A stretch of 64,000 nt of DNA from contig JAKOGH010000637.1 of NCBI GenBank assembly GCA_024811115.1, positions 142,764 to 206,763 on the forward strand. Reading direction: 5' to 3'. Positions 24,601 to 36,480 of the stretch are shown here, piece after piece. Numbering within the stretch: the first letter of the stretch is position 1; every line of letters begins with the position of its first letter. The notes below the pieces were generated by a model that ran no database searches, was not told the origin of the DNA, and was given only the letters and a program-made list of their open reading frames with translations. The translations under genes and the position numbers were made by a program. Source of the DNA: Terana coerulea. Lineage: Eukaryota > Basidiomycota > Agaricomycetes > Polyporales > Phanerochaetaceae.

Positions 24601-27600
24601 TACCATCTCGTTGATGGTGCGGAATCCGAGCTTGGCCATGATGGCACGAAGGTCCTCGGCGAGATAGTAGAAGAAATTGATGACCTGCTCGGGCTGGCCA
24701 GCGAACTTTGCACGAAGTTGGGGATCTTGGGTAGCGATACCAACAGGGCAAGTGTTAACTGTACGATATGATTAGCTCGAGTACGATCAACGATAAACAG
24801 AAGTCGTACTTACGATGGCACTTCCTCATCATGATACAGCCCATCGCAATCAAAGGTGTAGTCGCGAAACCCCATTCCTCTGCACCCAACATACAAGCGA
24901 TGGCAATGTCGCGGCCCGTGCGGACCTGTCCATCTGTTTGCACAGTGACACGTCCACGAAGGTCGTTCAAGACCAACGTCTGGTGCGTCTCCGCCAGACC
25001 AAGCTCCCACGGCAGACCAGCGTGCTTGATACCAGTCCACCGCGACGCGCCCGTACCACCGTCATGACCGGAGATGAGAACATGGTCTGCCTTCGCCTTC
25101 GCGACACCGCTAGCGACAATGCCTACACCGACCTCGGAGACGAGCTTGACAGAAACACGCGACCGGGGGTTTGCACACTTGAGGTCGTAGATGAGCTGTT
25201 TCAGGTCCTCGATCGAGTAAATGTCATGGTGCGGCGGCGGCGAGATCAGGCCGACGCCCGCTGTCGAGTGTCGCGTACGCGCGATCGAAGTCGAGACCTT
25301 GTGTCCTGGCAGCTCGCCACCCTCGCCAGGCTTCGCGCCCTGTGCCATCTTAATCTGAAGCTCGTCCGCGTCCGCGAGGTAGTTCGACGTTACGCCGAAG
25401 CGGCCAGATGCAACTTGCTTGATGGCGGAGCGCATAGTGTCGCCGTTCCCGAGGACCTGCGACCGCTCGGCATCCTCGCCACCCTCACCAGTGTTGGACT
25501 TGCCACCGAGGCGGTTCATGGCAATGGCGAGCGTCGAATGCGCTTCCATGGAGATGGATCCATATGACATCGCACCGGTGACGAAGCGGCGCACAATCTC
25601 GTTCCACGGCTCGACCTGTTCGACGGGAATGGGCGTTGCGGTCTCGAAGCGGAACTCGAGCAAGCCGCGTAAGTGAACAGCCTGCGCCTGGTCATTGGCG
25701 TTCTTCGCGTAAGCCTCATACGCCTGCTGGTTCTTCTCGCGGACGGCGTCCTGTAGGTACGCTATACCAGCAGGGTCGTTGATGTGTGCCTCACCACCGG
25801 AGCGCCAATGATATTCGCCTGACTCGGGCATACCAGGGGGCAGGACGGTCTCGCGGGAGGGCCAGCCGCGTTCATGCATCTCGAAGGCGTCCATGGCAAG
25901 GAGATCGAAAGTGGCGCCTTGAACACGGCTGGCGGTGCCGATGAAGCAACGCTCGATGACCTCTGCGTGGAGGCCAAGGGCCTCGAAGATTTGCGCTCCC
26001 TTGTACGAAGGAAGAGTCGATATACCCATCTTTGACATGACCTTCAAGATACCGCCATCGACTGAGTGTCGGTAGTTATCAATCAGCTGGTTGACGGTCT
26101 CGTTGTTTTTGATCCTACAAAGTTAGTTCAGTAGATGTCACTGCATGAACTACATGGTTCATATACGCACAATCCTTCGCGGGAGACCTTATGGACGCTC
26201 TCCATTATCAACCACGGGCAGATAGCATCGGCACCGTAACCCAGGAGCACGCAAAGATGCTGCACCTCCCGAGCCTCTCCAGTTTCAATCATGAGTGCAA
26301 CCTTCGCACGCTTCTTCTGGTTGACGAGGTGGTGGTGGACGCCGCCGCACGCGATCAAAGCAGACAGAGGAACACGGTTGGGACCAGTCTCGCGGTCGGA
26401 CAAGATGATGACCTTCACGCCATCCTCAATCGCCTGCATTGCTTCGCTCTGCACCCGCTCCAAGCAGAGCTTGTACCCGGGCAGGCCTTGCTCCTTCGAG
26501 AACGTGATGTCGATGACACGGGACGGCCAGGTCGAGTACGCATGCTTCAACAACTTCATTGCGTTCATCTCCTCCATCGTAAGTATGGGCGACTTGAGCA
26601 AGATCCGGTGGCACTGGTCAGGCTTCATCTCAAGGAGGTTGCCTTCAGGACCGACATACGCCTCGAGGGACATGACGATGGACTCGCGGATGGGGTCAAT
26701 CGGCGGGTTCGTGACTTGTGCGAAAAGCTGACGGAAGTAGTCGTAGATGAGGCGCGGCTGCGTGGAGATGCATGCCAGAGGAGCGTCGTTGCCCATGGAG
26801 CCTAGCGGTTCCTTTCCGTCTGTGACCATGGGAAGCATGAGCAGATTCAGCTGCTCGACGGTATACCCAAACGCAAGGAGCTTCGGGTCCGTGCTGAGCG
26901 AAGACTCGTCGATTTTCGGTGCGACCGACTGCGAGCGCATCACGCGCTTTACGATGCTAGGGACTTCTAGCATGTTCGTTTCAATCCAAGAGGCGAAGTT
27001 CTGCTTGCGCGCCGTCGACCGCTTCAGCTCCTTGTCGTCAACGATGCGGCCTTCCTCCGTGTCGACCAGCAGCATGCGCCCGGGTTTCAGACGGCCCTTA
27101 GACACAACTTTCTCCGGAGGAATGTAGACCGCGCCAACTTCAGAGGCACAGACAATGATATCCTCGCTCGTCACGACGTACCGGCACGGACGCAGACCGT
27201 TGCGGTCCAGGTTGGCGCCGCAGTACCGGCCGTCACTGAACGCGAACAGCGCAGGGCCGTCCCAGGCCTCTTGAAGGCACGCCGCCCATCGGTAGAACGC
27301 CTTCTTCTCGGGCTCCATCGTCTCGTTGCTCTGCCATGCTTCAGGAATAAGCATCATGACGGCTTCTGGGAGCGTCACGACGCCGTTCACGACGAGCAGC
27401 TCGAGCACATTGTCGAACGCGGCCGAATCGGAACCGCCGGACTCAATGATGGGGTACAGGAGATCCAATTGTTCGCCGAAGTACGAAGACGACAAGACGC
27501 CCTCGCGCGCCCGCATCCAGTTCTTGTTTCCTCGGACGGTGTTGATCTCACCTGACATCATTTGATTAGATTAGCTCAAGCCTTCCGTGATCTCGAAGAC

Positions 27601-28644
27601 GTACCGTTGTGGGCGGCCCATCTCATGGGTTGCGCACGATCCCAGCTGGGAAATGTGTTCGTGGAGAAACGAGAGTGTACAAGGGTGAAATGAGAGCGAT
27701 ATAAAACATGGTTGAGATCGTGATAGTAGTTGTACACTTGCGGAGGGGAAAGTTGACCCTTGTACACGATATTCTTCGACGAAAGCGAGCAGACGTAAAA
27801 TCCTTTGGCTAGCGTACTTCATACAATGCAAATCCACTGAGTTGAGCGTCGTTCTTTACTCTGAAGGAAGAGAAACCACCAACATGGTATGAGTTGCGTG
27901 CTTGCGAAGAACGTACAGCTGACGTTCAAAGTACTTGGCATCGAATGCGGACCCGCGTGGGGTATTACCCTCGCCGTACGCGGAGCGCACAACGACAAAG
28001 GGTTGCAAAATGGTAGGTTCCTTGCTGGCCGACGCAGGGCCGAGGATGGTACCGTCTGTCGGCACCTCTCTCCATCCGAGCACACGCAGACCAAGATCAC
28101 CGGCGAGCTTGGAGAAAACGGCTTGCTGCCTCTGCATGCCGACAGGGTCGTTTGGCTTGAAGAAGACGTTGCCGACAGCGTACTGGCCTGCCTCAGGCAG
28201 CTCGCAGCCGATGTCACGCTCAGCTTCACGCTTGAAGAAGAGGTGGGGAATCCCCGTCATGACACCTGCACCGTCACCGTCCCGGCTGTCTGCACCTGTG
28301 GCACCACGATGGGTCATTGCGCACAGGAGCTGACGAGCATCGGAGACAATCTTGTGCGACTGCTCGCCCTTGATATGGCATATGAAACCTACACCACAGG
28401 AGTCTTTCTCGTACTCGTTCTCGTAGAGACCCTGACTGGCTGGCAACGAGCCAGCCCAGGAGTTGGGGTCGCGCTGAACGTCGTCGAAACCGTTCGAAGC
28501 ATAGTTTTCGGATTCTGTATTCTGTAACACAGCATCACAGTCGGTGGCCATAGAACGAGAGCTGAACCTATACTCTGAAGTAGAGAGCGACGGGGTCGGG
28601 CGCGAGCGCAGGGTCGGTGGGAGATTGTGGTGGTCGCTGGTCAA
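21604..28644 (-). CDS. GLT1: NADH-dependent glutamate synthase (GOGAT), fused large and small subunits
   Basis: It makes two glutamates from glutamine and 2-oxoglutarate using NADH, FMN, FAD and Fe-S clusters. The start is ATG at 28644. A pro-region of about 80 residues precedes the catalytic Cys of the class II amidotransferase domain ([19 protein letters not shown]). An alternative start at Met32 ([10 protein letters not shown]) exists. Next come the central domain, the FMN/2-oxoglutarate domain ([12 protein letters not shown] block, read here as [20 protein letters not shown]), the GXGXG helix domain ([20 protein letters not shown]), and the beta-subunit part with its cysteine-rich [4Fe-4S] region ([22 protein letters not shown]), the FAD site ([20 protein letters not shown]) and the NAD site ([13 protein letters not shown]). 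It ends [12 protein letters not shown] at 21604. Several introns occur; I saw no frame break, and about 2,100 residues are expected, normal for the family. Confidence 0.96.
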
Positions 28645-29844
28645 CCTGCGAATGACTGAGTCGGCCTAACGAAAAACTCGAAAGGGAGGAGTCACGCAGC
28701 AATTCGGAGGGAGTACCTGGATTTCCCCGGAACGTATGGGCGTCTGAGTGGCGGCGGTCCGATTCCGAAGACCCAAGAGCTGGGCGTCAGTTCCTTAGCC
28801 AATCACACAGAGGATGTTATCCAAGCGGACCAAACCTTAACAGCGCAAGCAGCCGGCAAGACTGATCTGGCTCGGCTTAAACGGTATTTTAAACTCAGCG
28901 GGCTCTTCAAAGCGATCCAGTTCGCCACCAAGCCAACCCTCCTGAAGAAACACACGCATTGTACATAAGTGCTGCTTCCCGTCACAACGATGGATCACTT
29001 GCAGCGTTTGGGTACAGTGGCAGGGCATCTTCATCGTCAGCTATATCAGTTCGGATACAATAGCACGCGTTGGTAGCTCAGCCAGGAGCCACTACTTAAT
29101 GCGAACTGACTTTCCCAAGTCTATCGCCTACTATCAGCGACAGCCCTTGGGAAGTTAACTTCGTAACGTAGCCAGAGTCTTGCGTCATTCTTTTGGCCTT
29201 TACTACGCGTATGCCTGATTATATTGTCAAAACAAGGGGTCGCGCGGGTGGGAACGTCGGCGGCGGGAAGGCAAACGCGCGAGCGTTCACGTTGCATTAC
29301 AGCAGGTTTATCTACTACGACGGTCAGGTACACAACCAGGCACGTAATTAGCGTAACAAACAAATGTAAATACCGAGCGCCCGAGCATCGGGGCGCAATG
29401 AGCACAAGCTCGAATCTATAATTCTAACATATATGTGGAATCATATGCTCAGGATGGATAGCACGGGAGAGTTTACAGGCTCAGTGTATAGTAGAGCCCG
29501 AGCCAGACATTGTTGTTCTCACGAATACCACTCATCTAAGAGCGTCTTCCACCCACACAGAAAGCCATGAGCTTGATCGCTCTGCCACATTTCGCTCGTT
29601 GAGGGCCTATGTGGAAGCTCATAAGCTTGTGAATACTTGGTACAGTTGGAACGCAAGGCCTTACGCCACCTTACTGTACCATACTACTACAACAACAAAA
29701 AACCAGAACATTACATTGCCAATTAATGTTAGATTATTCCAGGCGGAAGTTGAAAGGATGAAGCTTCCGAGTCGCGAGAGTCGATCCAAGAGGCATACAG
29801 TACAGGCAAATGCCGGCCGCTACATAGGCGCCTGGGCGATCAAG
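28645..29844. other. intergenic, GLT1 upstream region
   Basis: About 1.2 kb separate the GLT1 start from the edge of the second duplicated segment. Only short frames are present. GLT1 regulatory sites are expected here, but I cannot identify a specific factor site with confidence. Confidence 0.4.
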
Positions 29845-32830
29845 CTGTCGGGTGTCGGGATCGGCGCAGACACCAAATGGGGAAGGCGAAGCTGGCTCCT
29901 TACACTCATCTCATGCGACCACTACCACCATCTACCAATCTCTCATCCCCATTCTCGATATCTCTGTCGACTATGCATGCGGATCAAAACTATCTACTCA
30001 CAGCTCAGTGGGACCAACTCAACTGGCACACATTGGACCAATGCTTCTTTGGCATTGGGGTCTCTCTTAAGACTTGAAAAGATGCTATGACATTGGATGT
30101 AGACCATCCTCATGTAGGCCACTGTGAATAGTCTGAATTTGCTCGACGTGTACTGATCCAAACCCCACAGTCGGCTGGAACGGAAACAGCCAGCCGAAGA
30201 CCATGATCGAGGGGCTGCCACGATCGGTGGCTGGCGTGGTTGGCAGAGGCTGACATGTCAGCCCAACCCTCTACATAAGGTCGGTTGTGAAACCTGTAGT
30301 CCCTCATATTCTTCTCTCACGACAGTCATGCATCGTATTCAGTACTTCGCCCCTCCTCCGCCTCAGGTTCCTCTCGCGGCCGCTGGAGGCTTTGATGCTT
30401 TCGCTGTCTTTCTCGGTGTTCTCTCCTACATCTCCTACTTCTGCTTCGACCTCGTTCCTCGCACTCCGAACTTTGGCATCGACAACCCTGGTGCTCCCGA
30501 CGCTACTCTCTCGGATGTTCTTGCTACCTTGGTCGAGGCTTTCAAGGCTACCTTTCACTCTGGCGTCGGCTTCTGGCGTGTTCATCCTGGCTATCTTTGT
30601 CTGGCTCGCGACAACATCTCCGCCAAGTTCTTGCATCTCGACCTCAACCTATGACTGGCTTTTTCTCGCTCATGCCTACCTTCCTGGGCCTGCCTACTAT
30701 GGTCACGGTGCTTGTAATGTTGGTCGGAGGACTGGTCATGGTTCGTCATGTTTTCAACTCAGTGTCTACTGAGGCTTACATGTTGTACGATAGCTCTGGA
30801 TCTTGGAAGTTGTTACCGTCCGCGCGTTCGAGTTTGTCGTCGGTATCACCGCCTTTAGGAGCAAGGTTGCCAACAACGCCATGCAACTCGTTCGGGATGC
30901 CGGTCTTGAAGCCTACCTTGTCAAACTCATGACCCGCCAGGCCGATCAGTTGGAGGAGTATCGTGTCAGCGGTCTCGACCTTGCGGAGAAGATCGCCCAC
31001 CAGATGGCCGTCAAAGCGTCATATGCACGCAAGCTTGAAACCGAGCAGGTGAGCATGGACCCGCAACTAACGATAAGCATATACTGAAGTATTGTAGAAC
31101 AATCTGTCCACTGCTCAAGCCAAGGTTTCTTCTCTGGAGCAGGAGTACAAGAAGGTTGGGGACAAGTGGGTCGCCGTGGAAGAGGAAATTTCGAAGTTGA
31201 CGGCGGAGAAGACCAAGCTGGATCGCGACGATACTGCATACCTGGGCCGGCTGCAGGATTCCCTTCGCGACCTCAAGAAGCGCTCCCATGCCCTGTATCG
31301 ACGCCTCAATGATGCTCAACAATCTCTGGAGGATGTAGAGGCCGAGGTTCGCACCAGCGAGGCTAAGCTGGCGGAGGTCAAGGCGGCAGCCATCGCCGAG
31401 GAGAAGACTATACGTGCGAATATGGACGACGCCGACACTCGCTTCGCTGTCAAGTCCGCTGCGCTCAAGGGCACCATCGTAGAGCTTCGAGGTACCCTAT
31501 TCGAGGCGAAGGCAGAGCTGGACGCGGTTCAGAACGCGGCACATGATGCACAGTCCGCACACGATGATGATGCGACTGCGCTCACCGCCCGTCTGACCGC
31601 CGTCCATGACCAGCTGGTGTCTGTCAATGCCGAATACACCACACTGCATGCCTCGCACGAAGCCCGTCGACAGTCTTACGAGCAGCTCCTCTTCAACATC
31701 TCTGCACTCAAGGCCGCCGTCACTCGCTCAGAAGAAGATGACGCCATCGCTCATGCAGCTCTCCTGATGACCATATCTAGTCAGCGCGCCCACGATGAAG
31801 CGACGAAGTCAGAACTTGAGGCTCACGTTGATGAACTCACTGACCGAGTCGCGGCGGCGCGCGAGGAGCTCGCTGGCGTTCAGGGCGACCTCGAGTTCAC
31901 GACTGCCGAGCACCGTTTTCACACGGACGTGTGCCGCAAGGAGCGACCAGAGAAGCTCTCGAAGCAGAAGTTCCTATGGGCGTGCGTCGCGAAGGAGCAC
32001 GAGGCCACGAAGGCGGCGCTGGCCGAAGCCGCCGCGCTGCGCAAGGAGATCGAGGCGCAGAAGGAGCGTCAGCCGGAGATCGAGGGGATGAAGGTTCGCC
32101 TGGGGATGGTCAACTCTGGCTACGAGACGGCGAAGGTAAAGAGGGTCGAGGTCGAGAAGAAGCTGCGGGAGGTTCAGCGGGACCACGCGAAGGAGACGCA
32201 GACGCACCAGGCGGGCTTGGACTCGTATCAACTGAGCTCGAAGATCAACGATGACGAGGCCGACGAGCTTATGGACGCCATTGCGATACAGAAGTTAGTC
32301 CTCGCACCACTCGAGACTCGCAGCAAGCTTGCGGCCACCCAGGCGAAGCTGGCCCAGGTCAAGGACGATCTCTCCAGCAAGGACGCTGAGATTGAGGCGC
32401 TCATGGTCAAGATCGCTGAAGCCAGGCGTACTCGAGATGCTCGTGATAGGGAGCGTGAGGCCGACATCGACTCGACATCCGCATCCGTGCCAGCGTCTGT
32501 GGAAGGCTCATTTCGGGATCGGGTCGCGGACTTATTTGAGCGGGCGAGGGTGCAGATGGTGATAGACGGTCTGGTCGGATGAAGATTCTTGTGAAGATGC
32601 TCGGGATTGTGGTTTGGAATCTGTTTCATTTTCTAGTGTCCGTATTGCTCGCGCTCGCGGTCGATGACTCCATCCTGGGCGTCGCCACTCACTTCCGTGT
32701 CTCGGTCTTGTTCGGCTTTCTCTGGTGTACGATGCCCTGACGTGGCTCAGAACCAGTGTATTGGTTCGGGGAAGGTTTGGGTGGGATTGTGGATGGCGGA
32801 GGTTCAGTGGTCGAAGACTCTGACTGGATA
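29845..32830 (+). repeat. large inverted duplication, copy B
   Basis: This is the inverted counterpart of 9340-12300. It includes a diverged promoter region with conserved islands (GTGTCGGGATCGGCGC near 29850; CTACATAAGGTCGGTTGTGA near 30271) and the coiled-coil gene. Similarity ends near 32830. Confidence 0.8.
30328..32740 (+). CDS. membrane-anchored coiled-coil protein, copy B
   Basis: Paralogue of the gene at 9428-11838. The start is ATG at 30328. Introns at 30741-30793 (donor GTTCGT, end GATAG) and 31049-31097 give good phases and rebuild ...LVGGLVM joined to LWILEVVTVRAFEFVVGITA. The exon from 31098 holds a 468-codon open frame with long Ala/Glu/Lys/Arg heptads (LEDVEAEVRTSEAKLAEVKA). 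A hydrophobic open frame (KMLGIVVWNLFHFLVSVLLA) continues to a stop at 32740 but is one base out of frame with the coiled coil near 32575. Against copy A there are three extra T bases within about 110 bases (near 30552, 30630 and 30660). Topology suggests an N-terminal membrane anchor, a long coiled coil and possibly a C-terminal anchor. Family unknown. Confidence 0.5.
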
Positions 32831-33166
32831 CAGCTCCTATAATATTCTATACGCCGAGTAATGAAGTAACACATAAATTGCTCGTCAAAAACTCGGTCTT
32901 ATTTTGCAACTTTACGGCTTAGCGAAGAGAGAATAACTTATAGATACTCATGCTCGTGCAGCCTCAGAGGTACGCACTGGGTTTGTGGCGTCCGGCATCA
33001 TTTCGGCAGGATTAGACTTGTCGAGCGCCCAGAGCGAGCTCGCTGCTCAGACGGCGACCAGTCATTCAGTTTTATTATATTTTCGATGAAAAGGCAAAAC
33101 GTTGCCCCTGGCACATTACGAGCATTGACAACAGTTTTATTGGAGTTAGTTGTCCTCTACCACTAT
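32831..33166. other. intergenic, no gene recognised
   Basis: AT-richer spacer between the second duplicated segment and the end of LYS9. No feature stood out. Confidence 0.4.
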
Positions 33167-34743
33167 TCAGAGTACCCGATCTATCATTCCTAAACCTTCT
33201 TTCTCAACCTGCTCGCGAAGTGGGTCACATATCTCCCTTGTGTAAGGCGCATGCACGCCTGGAGACTTCAGCACGCCATCCAAGATAAGTTGTACCGCTA
33301 TGCCACAAGGCACACCGACGGCTCGTGCCATAGCAGAGGGCCCGTTGGGATCACCGTATGCCTCTAGAGTGGACGTGATGGTGTCCTGCAGTTGCACAAC
33401 CTCAGATGAATGTAGCATCAAATGCAGCGCTGTACTCACCGTCTTTCCGTTCTCCCATTCCACAACGAACTTGTGCTGCAAGATCACGAGGTCTCGCTCA
33501 CCGGGCTCGTATTTCATGAGTGTTTCCAGCCGCACAAACAGCGTATCGAGCAGGTTACCCTGGGATACCTTGACTGGCTCATCGGAGAACAGTCCAATCC
33601 AGCCCATACCCTTGACGACACGGGTTGCTTCAGCTTGGTTTGGGAAGGAGCATAACTCTTCTACGCGCGCCATTAGTGTGCTGAAAGTGATCTGTTCAGT
33701 CCACACTAGCCAGACACAGCGGAGAACAGCGGAGAACTCACGTCTCTTGAGCATCAGCTCCCCCAATAAGCCTCCGCGTCACCTCAGCCCAGCTCATTCC
33801 ATCTTTCAACCACTCCTTCTCGCTTGTGTCAAACCATCCTAGCCCAACAAGAGCCTTGATGAACTCCGGGAACCCTTCATATCTCAAGTTACCCCTCATA
33901 ACCGTCTCCGCCTCGGGAATTTGATAGTATTCCTTGAAAGGATTGGAGTCACGGTTGGGGTATGCGACGAAGGAGAACCCTGGCGCTACGAAGTAGGGCT
34001 TGGCGTGGTCCATCAGTTCCCTGTCGAGAACGTCCACTCGCTGTCCATTTTCGAGATAGGACGCGCGGCTGAGCAGGGCGAGGAGCACACCTCGTGCTGA
34101 CCAGGAGAACTTGTAGCCGAGGGGATTGTTTGCGCATTCTGGCGCCGGAAGACCGCCACAGTTAGAGACGAATTGCTTGATCTGAAGACATATTAAGCTA
34201 CGGAATTCTCTGTAGGCATGGAGTATCGCACCTTGCCGCCCTTCGTATGGACTTCGTCGATGATTTTGACAGCGTAAAGATGGTCAATGCCTGGATCCAC
34301 GCCGATCTCATTCATGACCACTATGCCGGCTTCTTTTGCAGCTGCGTCGAGTTCTCGCATGCCAGGGCTGACGTAGCTTGTGGTCACGACATGAGTTTTC
34401 CCTTTGATCGCGGCCTTTGGTAACCTCAACATGGTAAGTCCACGGTATGAGGGAGACAACGAGATCGTGGTCGGCTACAGCTTTCTCCAATACGGTTGTG
34501 TTGTTGACGTCAAGGGCAACGGCGGTAGTATTGGGTAATCCGGCTGCGAAGTCCTGGGCTGTCTTCAGGTTGCGGGATGCTGTGTAGACGAGAAGATCAG
34601 TTGGACACAAAACGTTGCTCATATACTAAGGAATACTGACCTACTGTCAAACGATTCGAAGGGTTGCGAACAATGTACTCTGCAGCCGGCTTGGCTACGA
34701 AGCCTGTTCCAAGAAGCAAGATCTTCTTCTCCGATGAAGACAT
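33167..34743 (-). CDS. LYS9: saccharopine dehydrogenase, NADP+, L-glutamate-forming (saccharopine reductase), with a frame break
   Basis: It joins 2-aminoadipate semialdehyde and glutamate to make saccharopine in the fungal alpha-aminoadipate lysine pathway (EC 1.5.1.10). The start is ATG at 34743 (MSSSEKKILLLGTGFVAKPA), with the dinucleotide-binding GTGFVA. Conserved blocks follow: LVVSLIPWTYHVEVTK, HVVTTSYVSPGMRELDAAAK, VVMNEIGVDPGIDHLYAVKI, then NCGGLPAPECANNPLGYKFS and WSARGVLLALL. The end is YGDPNGPSAMARAVGVPCGI and finally GLGMIDRVL at 33167. Between WTYHVEVTK and AAIKGKTHVV (about 34412) the coding strand reads ACCAAAGGCC where ACCAAGGCC would keep the frame. No intron can explain it. 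Because loss would cause lysine auxotrophy, a consensus error is more likely than a true lesion. The other introns are short and ordinary. Confidence 0.9.
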
Positions 34744-35690
34744 GGTTGGGCTGGAAGTACGACGAAGTTCAGCAAGCTGAAAATGGCAGCAAAGCATGGA
34801 TACGGGTGCTCTGAAAGTTGCATGCAGGTAACCGCTCACCGTGACCCAGTGCAATCGTTGGGGGTGTCGACTGTGAGTGAATGAAGGTGCTACAGTGCTG
34901 AGGCGGGACCCCCTGCCACACAGCGAGTCATATTAATGATACGCCGTCGAGTCATCAAGTATCGCCGCTCTCGGCAAACACTTCGTGGGAAGATGGGCAG
35001 GGATTCAGCCTTATGACAAGCAGAGTCGGCATTTGCACCCATACGTCTGCATGCAAACGTGACTAGAAGATGCCATTAACGTCACTATGGAAAGTCATCA
35101 TGAGGATACTTCTGACTTACGGATTTATGGTCAAATTCGACCGCGCAGAACGCAGCATGACGATAACAAGACGATGTCCCCGAACCCTTAGCTAGATGTT
35201 TGGCACAAAATGCCAGAAAGCAGAGCCTCATGAGTTAGTGCGTCTTCCACGTCGAATGAAGTTGAAATGCGCATATCACGGAGGAAAGCAATGGTTCCAA
35301 CTGGAGAGAGCGCCGCCATCTAAAGGATTCTGTGAAAAGGTCCGGCATAAGTCACTGCGAGCCCGAAAAGCCGCTACAGTTACGAACTTAGATAGTGATG
35401 ATTGTTGATCACCAACGAAAGTGGTGGTAAGGTGGTGCTGGTGAATATGATGGTGAATGTTGCTACGCACCGAAATCCTAGACAAGTTGGTGAATGTGCC
35501 GAAGCGCTCCCGGGCAGGATTGCCGTTTTGGGCGGCGTTGATAAAGCCGACGTCCGTTGGTGAACTTCACTCACCTGCTCCCACCAACCACTCGTCGTAG
35601 CGCCAGCACCATGCAACCGTACCACCACCTACGAAGCCCCCTATTCACTACGGATACTTCTGCCAACACCCTTGGCGAAGTCAATAACTC
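34744..35690. other. intergenic, no gene recognised
   Basis: About 950 bases between the divergent LYS9 and the small plus-strand gene. Only short frames were found. Confidence 0.4.
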
Positions 35691-36412
35691 ATGTCTGCAG
35701 ACGACTCCGACGCATATGAGCCGTCCCAGACCACGCAGAGCGGACACCGTGATCGCGCCGGCACACCTCACCAAGAGCGAACACCGAGAAGTGCTGTAGC
35801 ACCTGCAGCTCAACGGATACACGAGTACGTACTCTGCTCACTAACGCTGCGCCGCTGTATCTGACTAAACTGCTGAGCAGGCTCTATGCACCTGGCGGAG
35901 CTCTAGAGTCGCAGACGACTGACTCGCAATACATTCGGGGGCTCGGAGAAGACCTGGTCGTTGTCCCGCACCTTGATGTGAAGAGCGAGGCCTTAAGTGT
36001 GTCAGAAATTGGCTCGCCCCTGGTCAGGTCTACAAGAAGACACCGGTATGGGTTCAGATCATGGAACCAAGCCAGTACGTCTGCGATGTCCCAGCTATTA
36101 GATACTCACTAATATGAGACCTCCATAGAGCAAGCACTCCTAATGCGCACTCAGCGAAAGCTCGTGGCAGCCTTTCGGCAGAACCGACAGCTCAAAGCGA
36201 AGCTGCGTCAGCTGAGGCACCGCAGGTTACTCCACGGCGACAGCGATGATGATGAAGACTATGAGAAGGATCCGGTCATTGCAATGCCTCCCCGGGCCTC
36301 CCTCGTTGCAGTGACGGAGGCTGACGGACATATTGTATATCTAAATGGAGATGAACAGTCACAAGTCATTGTTTGGGATACGTCAGTGGACGGACCTCTC
36401 CCGAAATACTAG
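35691..36412 (+). CDS. hypothetical basic/acidic protein
   Basis: ATG at 35691 (MSADDSDAYEPSQTTQSGHR) has an in-frame stop just upstream. A first intron (starting GTACGT) joins to ELYAPGGALESQTTDSQYIR. A second intron with GTACGT donor and CATAG acceptor joins ...YGFRSWNQA to KQALLMRTQRKLVAAFRQNR. The C-terminal exon has a basic helix (LKAKLRQLRHRRLLHG) followed by an acidic patch (DSDDDEDYEKD) and ends VDGPLPKY at 36412. I do not recognise the family. It sits directly against the 3' end of the transposase, so it could be a passenger or neighbour of that element. Confidence 0.5.
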
Positions 36413-36480
36413 GTGTGGGAGCTATGATAGCATGTAGTGTAGAAACACAATGTTTTGGAAAACCACATATATTCAAAATG

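Noticed and set aside
29060..29100. A tRNA-like stretch (GGTAGCTCAGCCAGGA).
   Set aside because: It resembles a D-arm, but no anticodon stem, T-arm or acceptor pairing follows.
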